Below are positions 1-8,570 of a stretch of DNA of 64,000 bases, in pieces. The notes below the pieces were generated by a model. The model ran no database searches. It saw only the letters and a program-made list of their open reading frames with translations, and had not been told where the DNA came from. Position numbers and translations under genes: made by a program. The stretch's first letter is position 1. Each line of letters opens with the position of its first letter. Source of the DNA: RGIG7213 sp045544195 (GTDB lineage Bacteria; Bacillota; Clostridia; Oscillospirales; CAG-272); assembly GCA_045544195.1 (NCBI GenBank), contig JAZPYO010000011.1, positions 54,008 to 118,007 of the forward strand, read 5' to 3'.

Positions 1-696
1 AACGTAAATTGTAGGAACGTTCAGCTCCTCGGCAATTTCCGAGGCGCTCATCGGCTTTTTGTGGCAAAGCCATACTATGTGGTTTGAAAACATTCTTGTG
101 CATACGTTTCGTGGGTCGCCCCAATCGGGATTTCCCGTTCCCCAGATCGTAAAATCAATTCTGTCAAGAGCTATGGGTCTGTTATTGATTTCTGCCATTT
201 CTTCTACCTCACTTTTAATTTTCTTCCTTGCTGAAAAAAGTCTTTGACGCACTGCCACCTCGCTTGTTTTATGGATCTTTGCTATTTCTGCTGTAGAAAG
301 ACCGTCTATGTAGAACATTATCATTACCTCGCGGTATGCTTTTGTCAAAAAGGCTATCCTTCGGTATATGGCGTTTAAACGTTCATCAGTATCATCATTA
401 TCCGATTCCTCCGCTAATTTCAAAAGCAGCTCCTCGGAATTTCCTTCATATACGGCTTCTGTGTGCTTTTTGCGGTTATTTGAAAAATCAGCATACACGT
501 TACGCGCTATCCTCCATATAAACGGGTATGCCTGTTCTATCTGTCCGTCGCCGTTGGCAGCCTTGACAATGGCATAAACTATATCTGAGCATAGCTCCTC
601 GGCTTCGTAGCTGTCATTTGTTCTTGCGTAGCAAAAGCCAAATAGCTTATCAAGCAGGTCATTATCAAAAAAATTCAGCAAGTCTTGTTTTTTCAT
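1..696 (-). CDS. Sigma-70 family RNA polymerase sigma factor with C-terminal extension (partial)
   Basis: The reading frame starts at the ATG at 696 and runs off the left edge after 232 codons, so the C-terminus is missing. A GGAG ribosome site lies 7 nt before the start. Residues about 20-75 look like sigma region 2 (ending in a PFIWRIARNVYADF stretch). Residues about 105-165 look like region 4, with an HTH around LSTAEIAKIHKTSEVAVRQR. About 65 further residues follow, ending in a second HTH-like stretch (KKPMSASEIAEELNVP). This tail resembles the winged-helix extension of some ECF-like sigma factors. Expected role: alternative promoter recognition in the cytoplasm; the regulon cannot be told from the sequence. 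It appears monocistronic at its 5' end. Confidence 0.8.
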   Translation of the reverse strand, partial: MKKQDLLNFFDNDLLDKLFGFCYARTNDSYEAEELCSDIVYAIVKAANGDGQIEQAYPFIWRIARNVYADFSNNRKKHTEAVYEGNSEELLLKLAEESDNDDTDERLNAIYRRIAFLTKAYREVMIMFYIDGLSTAEIAKIHKTSEVAVRQRLFSARKKIKSEVEEMAEINNRPIALDRIDFTIWGTGNPDWGDPRNVCTRMFSNHIVWLCHKKPMSASEIAEELNVPTIYV

Positions 697-775
697 ATCT
701 TTCTCCAAGCGATCGATCAATGCTTTCACTTATATAGTCAGTAGATTTCGGAAAATGTTAGGTAGGATTTGAATT

Positions 776-783
776 ATTATATC
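776..783 (-). promoter_or_regulatory. Extended -10 promoter candidate for the sigma factor gene
   Basis: On the minus strand TATAAT (781-776) is preceded by TGA, giving an extended -10 element about 80 nt upstream of the sigma factor start. I see no good -35 at the expected spacing, so this is a candidate only. Confidence 0.4.
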
Positions 784-802
784 ATAAAAAATCGTATCAG
801 TC

Positions 803-846
803 TATAAAAATCCCGCCGAGAGTAACCGTATGGTCGCTCTCGGCGG
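803..846 (-). terminator. Intrinsic terminator after the amidohydrolase gene
   Basis: A perfect 10-bp stem (813-822 with 837-846, CCGCCGAGAG/CTCTCGGCGG) and a 14-nt loop follow the amidohydrolase stop codon. In the minus direction a T-rich stretch (ATTTTTA) comes next. It ends the T-box controlled operon. The plus side also has a short T-rich stretch. Confidence 0.8.
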
Positions 847-875
847 TGGTTTTATTAAGATTTTTTGTAAGAGTG

Positions 876-1685
876 TCAGTTTATTCCGAGAAATTGTGCA
901 GCGTTGTTGTAAAGTATATCCTCTCTCTGCTTTTCGGTAAGACGTATTTTGAAGAAAAGCTCCAATTCGTCCTTAGGGCACATAACGGGGTAATCTGTGC
1001 CGAACATTACCTTTTCAGAGCCGAATTTGCTTATAAGATATTCTGCCTTTTCGCTCGTCATTGCCCAAAGCGCAGACGATGTATCGTACCATACATTTTC
1101 GTGGCCGCTGAGATACTGCACGCCGTCCTCAGAGGTCATATATCCGCCCAAATGTGCGGCGATAACCTGCAATTTCGGAAAATCGTCAAGTATCTTGCGG
1201 AGCTTTTTCGGCTGGGAAAACTGATATTGAGGGCGGTTATCGCCTATGTGAAAATACACGGGAAATCTTCCCTGAGCTTCTTCATAAAGGGGATACAGCT
1301 TTTTATCGTCAACGTCTATTCCCTGAATGTCGGGGTGTATTTTTATACCCTTCAAGCCCAAGGACAGAGCGTAGTCGATCTCCTTTTTCATATCCTCGCA
1401 ATCCTGATGCAGTCCTCCGAAGCCGACGGATTTAAATCCGTCGTTCGCTGCCGCTTGAACAGTTTTTGATAAAAATTCATTTACATGGGGGACCTGATGG
1501 GGATTTGTAGCAACGGAGAACACGAGAAAGCCCGATATTCCGTACTGCTTATCTTTATCGGTCATATCTGTGTATGTTCCTTTGCCCTGAGGCACAAAAT
1601 CATAGAATTTTCCGAGATTCACTACCGCCTTTTCAGATATCGCATCGGGGTATATATGCGTGTGAATATCAAATATCTTATACAA
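876..1685 (-). CDS. Amidohydrolase family protein (amidohydrolase_2 type)
   Basis: A 269-residue metal-dependent TIM-barrel hydrolase or decarboxylase. Visible metal and active-site residues in family order are H8 and H10 (DIHTHIYPD), H117 (KIHPD), H146 (YFHIGD), H178 (AAHLGG) and D231 (FGTDYP). This is the amidohydrolase_2 arrangement. The substrate is unknown; relatives hydrolyse cyclic amides or esters, or decarboxylate aromatic or acyl acids. A strong GGAGGG site precedes the ATG. It is the last gene of the operon that begins with the acyl-CoA ligase, 12 nt after the isomerase gene, and a terminator follows it. Co-transcription with the T-box controlled ligase is inferred from spacing. 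Confidence 0.85.
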   Translation of the reverse strand: MYKIFDIHTHIYPDAISEKAVVNLGKFYDFVPQGKGTYTDMTDKDKQYGISGFLVFSVATNPHQVPHVNEFLSKTVQAAANDGFKSVGFGGLHQDCEDMKKEIDYALSLGLKGIKIHPDIQGIDVDDKKLYPLYEEAQGRFPVYFHIGDNRPQYQFSQPKKLRKILDDFPKLQVIAAHLGGYMTSEDGVQYLSGHENVWYDTSSALWAMTSEKAEYLISKFGSEKVMFGTDYPVMCPKDELELFFKIRLTEKQREDILYNNAAQFLGIN

Positions 1686-1697
1686 TTTTTCCCTCCG

Positions 1698-2498
1698 TCA
1701 TATACCGCGCATATACGATGCGTAGGTGTGGAATGCAATTCCTGAGCCCTCAAGCTCGGGAACCCATCTTTTTACCCATTCATAAGAGAAGTATCCGTCA
1801 TATCCCATATCGTTAAGACGCTTTACAGCGTCCTTTATGGGCAGATCTCCGTAGCCTGTAAGCATATATTTTATCTTTCCGTCCGCTTTTACAGAGTCCT
1901 TGACGTGAACGTGCTTTATATATTTTCCTATATTACGCAGTGTAAACTCCGGTGTTTCGTCAAAGTATCTTACCGTGTGGTTGATGTCCCACAGAACACC
2001 GCTGTTTTCGCTTTTTATCATCTGCATAAACTGTGACATTTTCAGCGATGAGGCAAGAATACCGTTTGTTTCTATAAGCGGAGTGACACCCATAGAAGAC
2101 ACCATTTCGCATATCTTATCGTATTCTGCGGCAATGTCTTCAATATCGCATTCGGTAAGCGGGCCCGGAGTGTTTTCGCCCATTATACGCACGTATTTTA
2201 CACCTAACTTCTGAGCCAGCTGAGCGTAAGCGAGCATCTCAAATTCCGCCAGAGGTATCTGCGAGGGGTCTGACATATATGCCCCTGAGGTAAGTATCGG
2301 AATACAAAGATGTGAGCTTTCAAGCTCCTTTTTTGTTTTTTCAATATTGCTGTCGCTGAATATCTTTATTCTCGGCGGGAACATCTCACGCATAATTCCG
2401 CGTATTTCTATACCGTCAAAGCCGAGATCACGTGCTACTGCAAGTATTTCTGCCCATGTCCATTCAGGGCAGCCGAGTGTTGAAAAGCTTAGTTTCAT
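1698..2498 (-). CDS. Sugar phosphate isomerase/epimerase family protein (AP endonuclease 2 fold)
   Basis: A 266-residue TIM-barrel protein of the xylose isomerase-like family. Likely metal ligands are E143 (LIETNG), D171 and H174 (WDINHT), H198 (HVHVKD) and E240 (SYEWVK). Family members isomerise or epimerise sugars, sugar acids or inositol derivatives; the substrate cannot be named here. An AAAGGAT site precedes the ATG. The gene lies between the acyl-CoA ligase (17 nt upstream) and the amidohydrolase (12 nt downstream), so the three are probably one transcript. The link between a sugar-type isomerase and an acyl-CoA ligase is not obvious. Confidence 0.85.
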   Translation of the reverse strand: MKLSFSTLGCPEWTWAEILAVARDLGFDGIEIRGIMREMFPPRIKIFSDSNIEKTKKELESSHLCIPILTSGAYMSDPSQIPLAEFEMLAYAQLAQKLGVKYVRIMGENTPGPLTECDIEDIAAEYDKICEMVSSMGVTPLIETNGILASSLKMSQFMQMIKSENSGVLWDINHTVRYFDETPEFTLRNIGKYIKHVHVKDSVKADGKIKYMLTGYGDLPIKDAVKRLNDMGYDGYFSYEWVKRWVPELEGSGIAFHTYASYMRGI

Positions 2499-2515
2499 AT
2501 TTATCAGATCCTTTC

Positions 2516-4183
2516 TTATGCGGTCTCAACCGATGCGGCATCGTGAAGATCAAGCATATCAACAGCCATTTCACGAAGCTTGTATTTTTGTATCTTTCCG
2601 CTTGCCGTCATAGGCAATTCGTCTATTATAAGTACGTATTTCGGTACTTTATGACGAGCCATATTCGCCTTTACGTAATCCTTGATCTCATCGGGAGCTA
2701 TTTCCATACCGTCCTTTGCTACTACGAACGCACATATCTCCTCGCCGTACTGTACGCTCGGCGCGCCGACTACCTGAACATCCTTTACCTTTTCGTATGT
2801 GTATATAAAGTCCTCGATCTCCTTAGGGTAGATATTTTCACCGCCTCTGATGATCATATCCTTTATTCTTCCCGTTATCTTGTAATATCCGTCCTCGTCA
2901 ACGCACGCCAGGTCGCCTGTATGAAGCCAGCCGTCCTTGTCTATTGCCTGTGCTGTCGCCTCGGGCATCTTGTAGTAGCCCTTCATTATATTGTAGCCTC
3001 TTGCGCAGAACTCGCCGTTTACGCCGGGGCCTACCTCCTCGCCTGTTTCGGGATCTACGATCTTCGTTTCAACACAAGGCATTGATTTTCCGACGGAGTT
3101 AACTCTGTGCTCAAGCGTTTCGTCCGTCGTTGTCATCGTACAGGCGGGTGATGCCTCTGTCTGACCGTATGTTATCGTGATCTCGCGCATACCCATTTCG
3201 TCAATAGCGCGCTTCATCATTTCGATAGGGCAGGGAGAGCCTGCCATTATTCCCGTGCGGAGATTTAACTTGAAACGCTTGAATTCGGGATGCTCCAGCA
3301 TTGCAATGAACATTGTGGGAACACCGTGAACGGCTGTGCATTGCTCCTTTTCAAGAACCTCAAGCACGGTCAAGGGCTGATAGTAATTTACAGGCACCAT
3401 CGTTGTTGCGTGGGTGATGGAAGCCATTATCGCAAGCACCAGACCGAAGCAGTGGAAGAAGGGAACGGGGATGCACAGCTTATCCTTTTCGGAAAACTTC
3501 ATACAGTCGCCTATTCCAAGACCGTTGTTTATGATATTGTAGTGCGTGAGCATAACGCCCTTGGGAAAGCCTGTTGTTCCCGACGTATACTGCATATTTA
3601 TAACATCGTGAATGTCGAGCGACGCCTTTGCTTGCTTAAGCGCCTCGGGCGATACGCTTTCATACAGCGCGGCAAATGTATCCCAATGCCACATACCGCT
3701 ATGGGCATTTTCGTCTATTGTTATTATGTGCTTCAGAAACGGAATACGCTGGCTGTTTATTTCCGTACCTGCCTTCATATCCTTCAATTCGGGAATGAGC
3801 TGGTACATTATTTCAACGTAATTTGAATCCTTGAAGCCGTCGCACATTACAAGCACCTTTGTATCCGACTGCTTCAAAAGATATTCAGCCTCGTATACCT
3901 TGTAGTTCGTATTTACCGTTACAAGAATAGCTCCGATCTTTGCAGCGCCGAAAAGCGTCATAAGCCAGTGCGGATAGTTGGTTGCCCATATTGCGACCTT
4001 ATCTCCCTTTTTTACGCCCAAGGCCATAAATGCTCTTGCTATTCTGTCACATTCCTCGTTGAATTCCTTGTACGTTCTCTGATAATCAAATTTTGCCGCG
4101 TATTTGACAGCCATCTGATCGGGATAATTCTCAGCGATATATTCGATCTGCTCGCCGAGAGTGCGTTCGATAAAATTTGCCAT
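2516..4183 (-). CDS. AMP-dependent acyl-CoA ligase (ANL superfamily, fatty acid--CoA ligase type)
   Basis: A 555-residue cytoplasmic ligase expected to activate a carboxylic acid with ATP to an acyl-AMP and then an acyl-CoA. The ANL core motifs are all present: the A3 phosphate loop YTSGTTGFPKG (199-209), the TYGQTE motif of the A5 region, the GRIKDMIIRGGENIYP hinge (from 438) and the C-terminal TASGKIQK with catalytic Lys530. Length and motifs match medium/long-chain acyl-CoA synthetases, but chain length cannot be read directly. The start is supported by a GAGG site. The gene is first in an operon with the isomerase and amidohydrolase. A T-box leader with leucine features lies directly upstream, suggesting a role when leucine is short, possibly activation of a branched short-chain acid such as isovalerate. 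That substrate is inference. Confidence 0.9.
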   Translation of the reverse strand: MANFIERTLGEQIEYIAENYPDQMAVKYAAKFDYQRTYKEFNEECDRIARAFMALGVKKGDKVAIWATNYPHWLMTLFGAAKIGAILVTVNTNYKVYEAEYLLKQSDTKVLVMCDGFKDSNYVEIMYQLIPELKDMKAGTEINSQRIPFLKHIITIDENAHSGMWHWDTFAALYESVSPEALKQAKASLDIHDVINMQYTSGTTGFPKGVMLTHYNIINNGLGIGDCMKFSEKDKLCIPVPFFHCFGLVLAIMASITHATTMVPVNYYQPLTVLEVLEKEQCTAVHGVPTMFIAMLEHPEFKRFKLNLRTGIMAGSPCPIEMMKRAIDEMGMREITITYGQTEASPACTMTTTDETLEHRVNSVGKSMPCVETKIVDPETGEEVGPGVNGEFCARGYNIMKGYYKMPEATAQAIDKDGWLHTGDLACVDEDGYYKITGRIKDMIIRGGENIYPKEIEDFIYTYEKVKDVQVVGAPSVQYGEEICAFVVAKDGMEIAPDEIKDYVKANMARHKVPKYVLIIDELPMTASGKIQKYKLREMAVDMLDLHDAASVETA

Positions 4184-4219
4184 AAGACCTCACTTAATAA
4201 TATAATTCACTGAATTCAT

Positions 4220-4258
4220 AAAAACAACCCCGACAAAGCCGTTTCGGCTCTGTCGGGG
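4220..4258 (-). terminator. T-box terminator hairpin
   Basis: A 14-bp GC-rich stem (4228-4241 with 4245-4258, one G-U pair) with a 3-nt loop is followed by TTGTTTTT in the minus direction. It lies between the T-box sequence and the ligase start. It is the default-off structure of the leader. Confidence 0.92.
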
Positions 4259-4479
4259 CGAAGAAAAACAAATCTCCGCGGTACCACCCGCATTTTTATC
4301 TTCGGATACTGAAATATCCTATCCCTGTAACGGAGGAGTACCGTGCGCGCTTAGGTAAATAACTTCGGCGGCAAGCTCAGAAGCGAGCTTCGATCATACA
4401 AGCTCCGAAAGGCTCACACCATACCCTTTCTCTCTGCAGGATCCGTACGATCTACTTTTCTTCATCATAGCTTTTATTC
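4228..4479 (-). promoter_or_regulatory. T-box riboswitch leader, leucine type (CUC specifier)
   Basis: The conserved T-box core GGGTGGTACCGCGG is at 4289-4276. Its UGGU bulge would pair with a tRNA acceptor end whose discriminator base is A, as in tRNA-Leu. Stem I has an 8-bp upper helix (4452-4445 with 4399-4392), an AGAGAG stretch, and below the helix the arrangement GAAG-CTC-G-CTTCTGAG. Aligned to the GAAA-GGC-A layout of the Bacillus glyQS leader as I recall it, this places the specifier CTC at 4387-4385 (Leu). The lower GAAG/CTTC pairing is also present. Uncharged tRNA-Leu should favour the antiterminator and allow transcription of the acyl-CoA ligase operon. The T-box class is certain; the leucine assignment rests on this manual alignment. 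Confidence 0.93.
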
Positions 4480-4485
4480 TATGGG

Positions 4486-4514
4486 ATTATAGCACGATTT
4501 TTATGCTGTGTCAA
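4486..4514 (-). promoter_or_regulatory. Consensus sigma-A promoter of the T-box operon
   Basis: On the minus strand, TTGACA (4514-4509), a 17-bp spacer and TATAAT (4491-4486) match the consensus exactly. Transcription would start near 4479 and run into the T-box leader. The promoter lies just downstream of the aspartate kinase stop, so the ligase operon does not depend on read-through from lysC. Confidence 0.92.
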
Positions 4515-4537
4515 TAAGACGTTTTTCAAATTTACAA

Positions 4538-5854
4538 TTATGCAATAAACTCTTTATAAATTGCGTTTACTGCCTTTTCAAAGTCATTTTCCTCAATACC
4601 GATGATGATATTCATTTCATCTGAGCCCTGGTCGATCATCTTGATGTTGACGTCAGCTCCCGCAATAGCCTTGAATACCTTTGCTGCCGTGCCCTTCGCC
4701 TTGACCATTGCTCTGCCGACAACGGCAACGAGTGCAATGCCGTCCTCGATATAGAGGCTGTCAGGCGATACTGCCTTGTTTATGCTTGCTATAAGCTGAT
4801 CGCGTATAGCATCGATGTCGGATGTTCTGAGCATTATTGACATCGTATCTATACCTGAGGGAAGATGCTCAAAGGAGATGTTCATATCCTCAAGAACGGA
4901 AAGTATCTTTCTTGTAAAGCCGACCTCACCGTTCATCATATCCTTTTCGATATGTATTGATGAAAAGCCCTTTTTGCCTGCAATTCCCGTTATGATGTTC
5001 TTCGTGTCGTATTTGTCGCTGCTGGCAACTATCATTGTGCCGGGATCGTCGGGAGCGTTCGTGTTTTTGATATTTATCGGAATACCTGCTATCTGAACGG
5101 GGAATATTGCATCCTCGTGAAGAACGGTAGCGCCCATATATGAAAGCTCACGCAATTCTCTGTATGTTATCGTTTCTATTACCTTGGGATTTTCGACTAT
5201 TCTCGGGTCAGTCATAAGGAATCCCGAAACATCCGTCCAGTTTTCGTAAAGAGTTGCGTTTGCGGCGCGGGCAAGAATGGAGCCTGTGATGTCAGAGCCG
5301 CCTCTTGAAAACGTTTTGATCGTGCCGTTGGGCATTGAGCCGTAGAAGCCGGGAACGACGGCGTACTCGTGCTTTTTCAATCTTTCGGAAAGAACTGTGT
5401 TCGTGCGCTCTGCATCAAACGTTCCGTCGCTCTTGAAGAATATTACCTCTGATGCGTCGATAAAATCGTAGCCCATATGCTTTGCAAGTATCATCGAGTT
5501 GAGATATTCACCTCTTGATGCGGCGTAATCTCTGCCCGCCATACCGTAAAGGGCAGCCTTTATTTTTGATAATTCCTTATCAAGAGGGAGATCTACTCCC
5601 AGATCGTTTGCAATATCGGTGTATCTGTACGATATTTCACCGAAAAGCTGCTCAATGCTTTCTCCGCTCGATGCCTTATCGTATAAGAGATAAAACATAT
5701 CAGTAACCTTGAAATCGCCCGTGAAGCGTTTGCCGGGTGCTGATGCAACTGCATATCTTCTGTTTTTGTCAGCCTTTATAATACTTGCTACCTTTCTGAA
5801 CTGATCGGCGCTCGCAAGTGAAGAACCGCCGAATTTAACTACCTTCAAGCTCAT
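4538..5854 (-). CDS. lysC: Aspartate kinase
   Basis: A 438-residue enzyme that phosphorylates aspartate to 4-phosphoaspartate, the first step toward lysine, threonine, methionine and diaminopimelate. The N-terminus has the amino acid kinase motif VKFGGSS (6-12). The middle contains SRGGSDITG and the WTDVSG/TDPR motif that binds aspartate. From about residue 300 to the end there are two ACT-like segments, the usual site of allosteric control by end products. The single-domain length shows it is not fused to homoserine dehydrogenase. An AAAGGAT site precedes the ATG. It lies 19 nt after the large GAP1-like gene and is probably transcribed from that gene's promoter. Confidence 0.96.
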   Translation of the reverse strand: MSLKVVKFGGSSLASADQFRKVASIIKADKNRRYAVASAPGKRFTGDFKVTDMFYLLYDKASSGESIEQLFGEISYRYTDIANDLGVDLPLDKELSKIKAALYGMAGRDYAASRGEYLNSMILAKHMGYDFIDASEVIFFKSDGTFDAERTNTVLSERLKKHEYAVVPGFYGSMPNGTIKTFSRGGSDITGSILARAANATLYENWTDVSGFLMTDPRIVENPKVIETITYRELRELSYMGATVLHEDAIFPVQIAGIPINIKNTNAPDDPGTMIVASSDKYDTKNIITGIAGKKGFSSIHIEKDMMNGEVGFTRKILSVLEDMNISFEHLPSGIDTMSIMLRTSDIDAIRDQLIASINKAVSPDSLYIEDGIALVAVVGRAMVKAKGTAAKVFKAIAGADVNIKMIDQGSDEMNIIIGIEENDFEKAVNAIYKEFIA

Positions 5855-5873
5855 TTGAATTATGATCCTTTCA

Positions 5874-8417
5874 TTAACTGTTTTTCTTGCCGAAAAGTTT
5901 TTGGAATATTGAAGTCTTTTCGGGCTCTGTGTTCAACAGATCGTTGAACTTGCCGATCATCGTAAGATCGGTGTCAAAATGGAATTCCGCACATACTCTC
6001 AACGATTCGATATTTTTGGAATTGAGCTTCGTTATCTGACGTGCGCAGGCGCGCTTGCCCGACTCTGAGCAGAAATTTATAACGAATTTCGCAAATTCGC
6101 ACAGCGCTGTATAATCGCCCTTGCTCTTGCCCTGCTTTACGTAGGGCTTTGTGAACTGTGCTATGAAGTCGGCCTCTGTTTGCTGGGTAAACGAGAAAAA
6201 TCTGTACATTCCGCAAACAGTGTTGTAATCGGGCAAATATTCCGACATATTCGGAACGAGCCAGGAAATATAATCGTCAAGCTCCTTTTCGGAAAGAGAC
6301 GAAAGATCCACCTTGCCGTTTTTCGTATATTCAACAAGCGTCGGATATATTTTTTCGTAGCTCTTTTGATTGTCTATATCTTCGAGCAGGGATGCAAAGC
6401 ACAGGCAAAGCAGTCTGCCCGAAACGGGCTTGTTGCATACGTTGCGAACGTAATTTGCTATGAGCCATAAAAGCTCTGTCTGCTTTTTGTTGGGATTTGG
6501 GCAGATGTCACGGTTTGCCACGTTTTCGCAAAGCTCATCGCTGTATTTTATGCACACACGGTGCTTTGCGGCAGAGTGGAGCGCGTAAAAGTCGCCCTCC
6601 TCTATCTTTTTGCTGAAATTGCTCCTGAATGTCTGGCAGTAGAATTCAAGGGCAGGAACGTAATACTCGTTGAAATACTGATCCGATACTGAAAAATAAT
6701 TCTTGTCATGCTCCTCAAATGCATCTGTAAGCTCGTCGGCGCTTTCCGCAATGTTCATACGGGCGGTGAATACCGCAAACAGAAGCTCTGTTCTGTCAGC
6801 ATCCATAAGATGCCTGTAAACGCCCGACGGCTCTTTTGCAGAGGCGTAGCATATAAACTCCTCCTGAGCTGTCGGTATGAGATTTTCAAATCTTCCCTCA
6901 AGCGACGCTTCGATCGTCAAATATGCAGAGCAAAGAATTACAGGATCATAGCTTACCGCGTACATAATATGCTTTACGCAATCGCTGCTGTACGGTGCGC
7001 ACGATCTGATATATTCCGCAACGAACGATCCGCCCTCGGAATCAGGGGTAAGATCTTCGGGTGTCATATTCTTTGCGATGAGATATTCCTTGAATATTCT
7101 GCAAACGAGCTTTATCTTATGATCAGGCGCTTCTGATGCCAGAAGGTTTACGATAAACCGTCTGTACTTCTGTGACATCAGTCTGCACGGCAGGGAAATG
7201 CCTGAGCTTTCAGCGCATATTACAGCCTTTTCATAAAAGGCAAACAGCTTTTCTTCATTACATTCAGCGCTGCATATGACAGCCAAAGAAACGTGAGTTA
7301 TATATTCCTTAATAGCATTCTGGAGCTTGTATGAAAGCGTTTCCGCTTTTCCGCATATAAATATGAATATTGCCGAAACGTAAGCGGGATCAAAGGCGCA
7401 AACGGCATTTCTGTCTGCAAGTGCAGACTCTGTAAGGCGTATGTATGCCTCGTCGTTGCCGAAATTGTTCACTGCAACTGCCGATACTGCAAAATCACGG
7501 TATGTGGTTGATGCAATACCGCCTCTGATAACGGTATAAAGGGTGTATATCTCCTGGATGCGATCCATTGTTACCTTGTGAAAGCACGCTTCTGTAAATG
7601 CTTTGAAATCCTCAACGTACTTGTATGCGTGGAGCATTCCGTCACTCAGAAATTCATATACGGGGTGTATTACGGGGTATTCGGGAATATCTCCGTTTTT
7701 CAGATCGAAAAGACAGCTTCCGAGCGATTCTGCATTGCCTTTTACAGTATCGTTCATATCCTCGCTCCGTATGCCGCATATACGGTATGCTTTCATATCG
7801 TCAGAGGGAATACAGCCCGTCGTAAAGCTTATGCCCTCGGCTATCGCCTTGGGAAGCGCAAACGACACAGCGCCTATCCACAGAGGGATATTCTCCTCGT
7901 CATCGCATATAAATATCGGCTTATCGGCGTTTTCGCGGCAGGTAACGGCATAGAGCAGCCGTCTGAATACGAGCTGTCTGTCGTTGATGCCGAGAAAATT
8001 CATAATGCGGTTTACGTTCACCGTGTTCGACGGTACAAGCTCGCATTCGGAAAGATAGTCAGTACCCTCTGCGCACGATACATCGGAGTCGGATACGCCG
8101 TGAATGAACGATCCTGAGGATATATATTCGCACGGTAAGCCTTCAATATCCTTACCTATCAGAGTATGTGTGACGATGTTGCGCACGCGGGATCCGTCAG
8201 AAAGAACAGCCTCGCCCGATGCGGTGGCGCGGGAAAAGATCCTCTTGCCGTCCTTGTATTCGTAGGAAAATGAAGTGCCTGTCAGAAAATACGGCTTTTG
8301 CGCATATTTTTTTGCCTCGTCCGCTGAAAACCCTCGGCTCTTGCTGAGGATGCCCCAGCCGGGTATTCCGTCAAATCCACTCTGTCTGTATGTGGCGATA
8401 AGTTGCTCGAATTTCAT
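5874..8417 (-). CDS. Large GTPase-associated (GAP1-N2-like) protein of unknown function
   Basis: An 847-residue, mostly helical protein without signal peptide or clear membrane segment. The first 250 residues resemble the GAP1-N2 region as I recall it: an N-terminal stretch with GWGILSKSRGF, then a WIGAVSFALPKAIAEGISF segment. This assignment comes from pattern memory and was not searched. The rest is variable and not recognised. In other genomes such proteins accompany GTPases and are proposed to act in NTP-dependent conflict or vesicle-like systems; no GTPase partner is adjacent here. The ATG at 8417 has a GGAGGAG site. Upstream in-frame ATGs exist, but the one at 8480 falls inside the promoter. 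lysC follows 19 nt downstream, so the two are probably co-transcribed. Confidence 0.55.
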   Translation of the reverse strand: MKFEQLIATYRQSGFDGIPGWGILSKSRGFSADEAKKYAQKPYFLTGTSFSYEYKDGKRIFSRATASGEAVLSDGSRVRNIVTHTLIGKDIEGLPCEYISSGSFIHGVSDSDVSCAEGTDYLSECELVPSNTVNVNRIMNFLGINDRQLVFRRLLYAVTCRENADKPIFICDDEENIPLWIGAVSFALPKAIAEGISFTTGCIPSDDMKAYRICGIRSEDMNDTVKGNAESLGSCLFDLKNGDIPEYPVIHPVYEFLSDGMLHAYKYVEDFKAFTEACFHKVTMDRIQEIYTLYTVIRGGIASTTYRDFAVSAVAVNNFGNDEAYIRLTESALADRNAVCAFDPAYVSAIFIFICGKAETLSYKLQNAIKEYITHVSLAVICSAECNEEKLFAFYEKAVICAESSGISLPCRLMSQKYRRFIVNLLASEAPDHKIKLVCRIFKEYLIAKNMTPEDLTPDSEGGSFVAEYIRSCAPYSSDCVKHIMYAVSYDPVILCSAYLTIEASLEGRFENLIPTAQEEFICYASAKEPSGVYRHLMDADRTELLFAVFTARMNIAESADELTDAFEEHDKNYFSVSDQYFNEYYVPALEFYCQTFRSNFSKKIEEGDFYALHSAAKHRVCIKYSDELCENVANRDICPNPNKKQTELLWLIANYVRNVCNKPVSGRLLCLCFASLLEDIDNQKSYEKIYPTLVEYTKNGKVDLSSLSEKELDDYISWLVPNMSEYLPDYNTVCGMYRFFSFTQQTEADFIAQFTKPYVKQGKSKGDYTALCEFAKFVINFCSESGKRACARQITKLNSKNIESLRVCAEFHFDTDLTMIGKFNDLLNTEPEKTSIFQKLFGKKNS

Positions 8418-8465
8418 ATGCTCCTCCGTTTCGTTCTTCATTGAATGGGCATTAATAATCAATAT

Positions 8466-8494
8466 ATTATATAACCGCACGTATCAAATGTCAA
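8466..8494 (-). promoter_or_regulatory. Consensus sigma-A promoter of the GAP1-like gene and lysC
   Basis: TTGACA (8494-8489), a 17-bp spacer and TATAAT (8471-8466) on the minus strand match the consensus exactly. The expected transcript start near 8459 excludes any translation start upstream of it and supports the ATG at 8417. Confidence 0.9.
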
Positions 8495-8570
8495 TACCCT
8501 TTTTGGAAATAATTATAGTACACACTTTAAATTAAATTTACAATTAAAGATTTTATTTGCTTTGATGTGG

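Noticed and set aside
8418..8480. Longer N-terminus for the GAP1-like protein starting at 8480
   Set aside because: The ATG at 8480 lies between the -10 and -35 of a consensus promoter, so it would not be transcribed; the ATG at 8417 has a GGAGGAG site.
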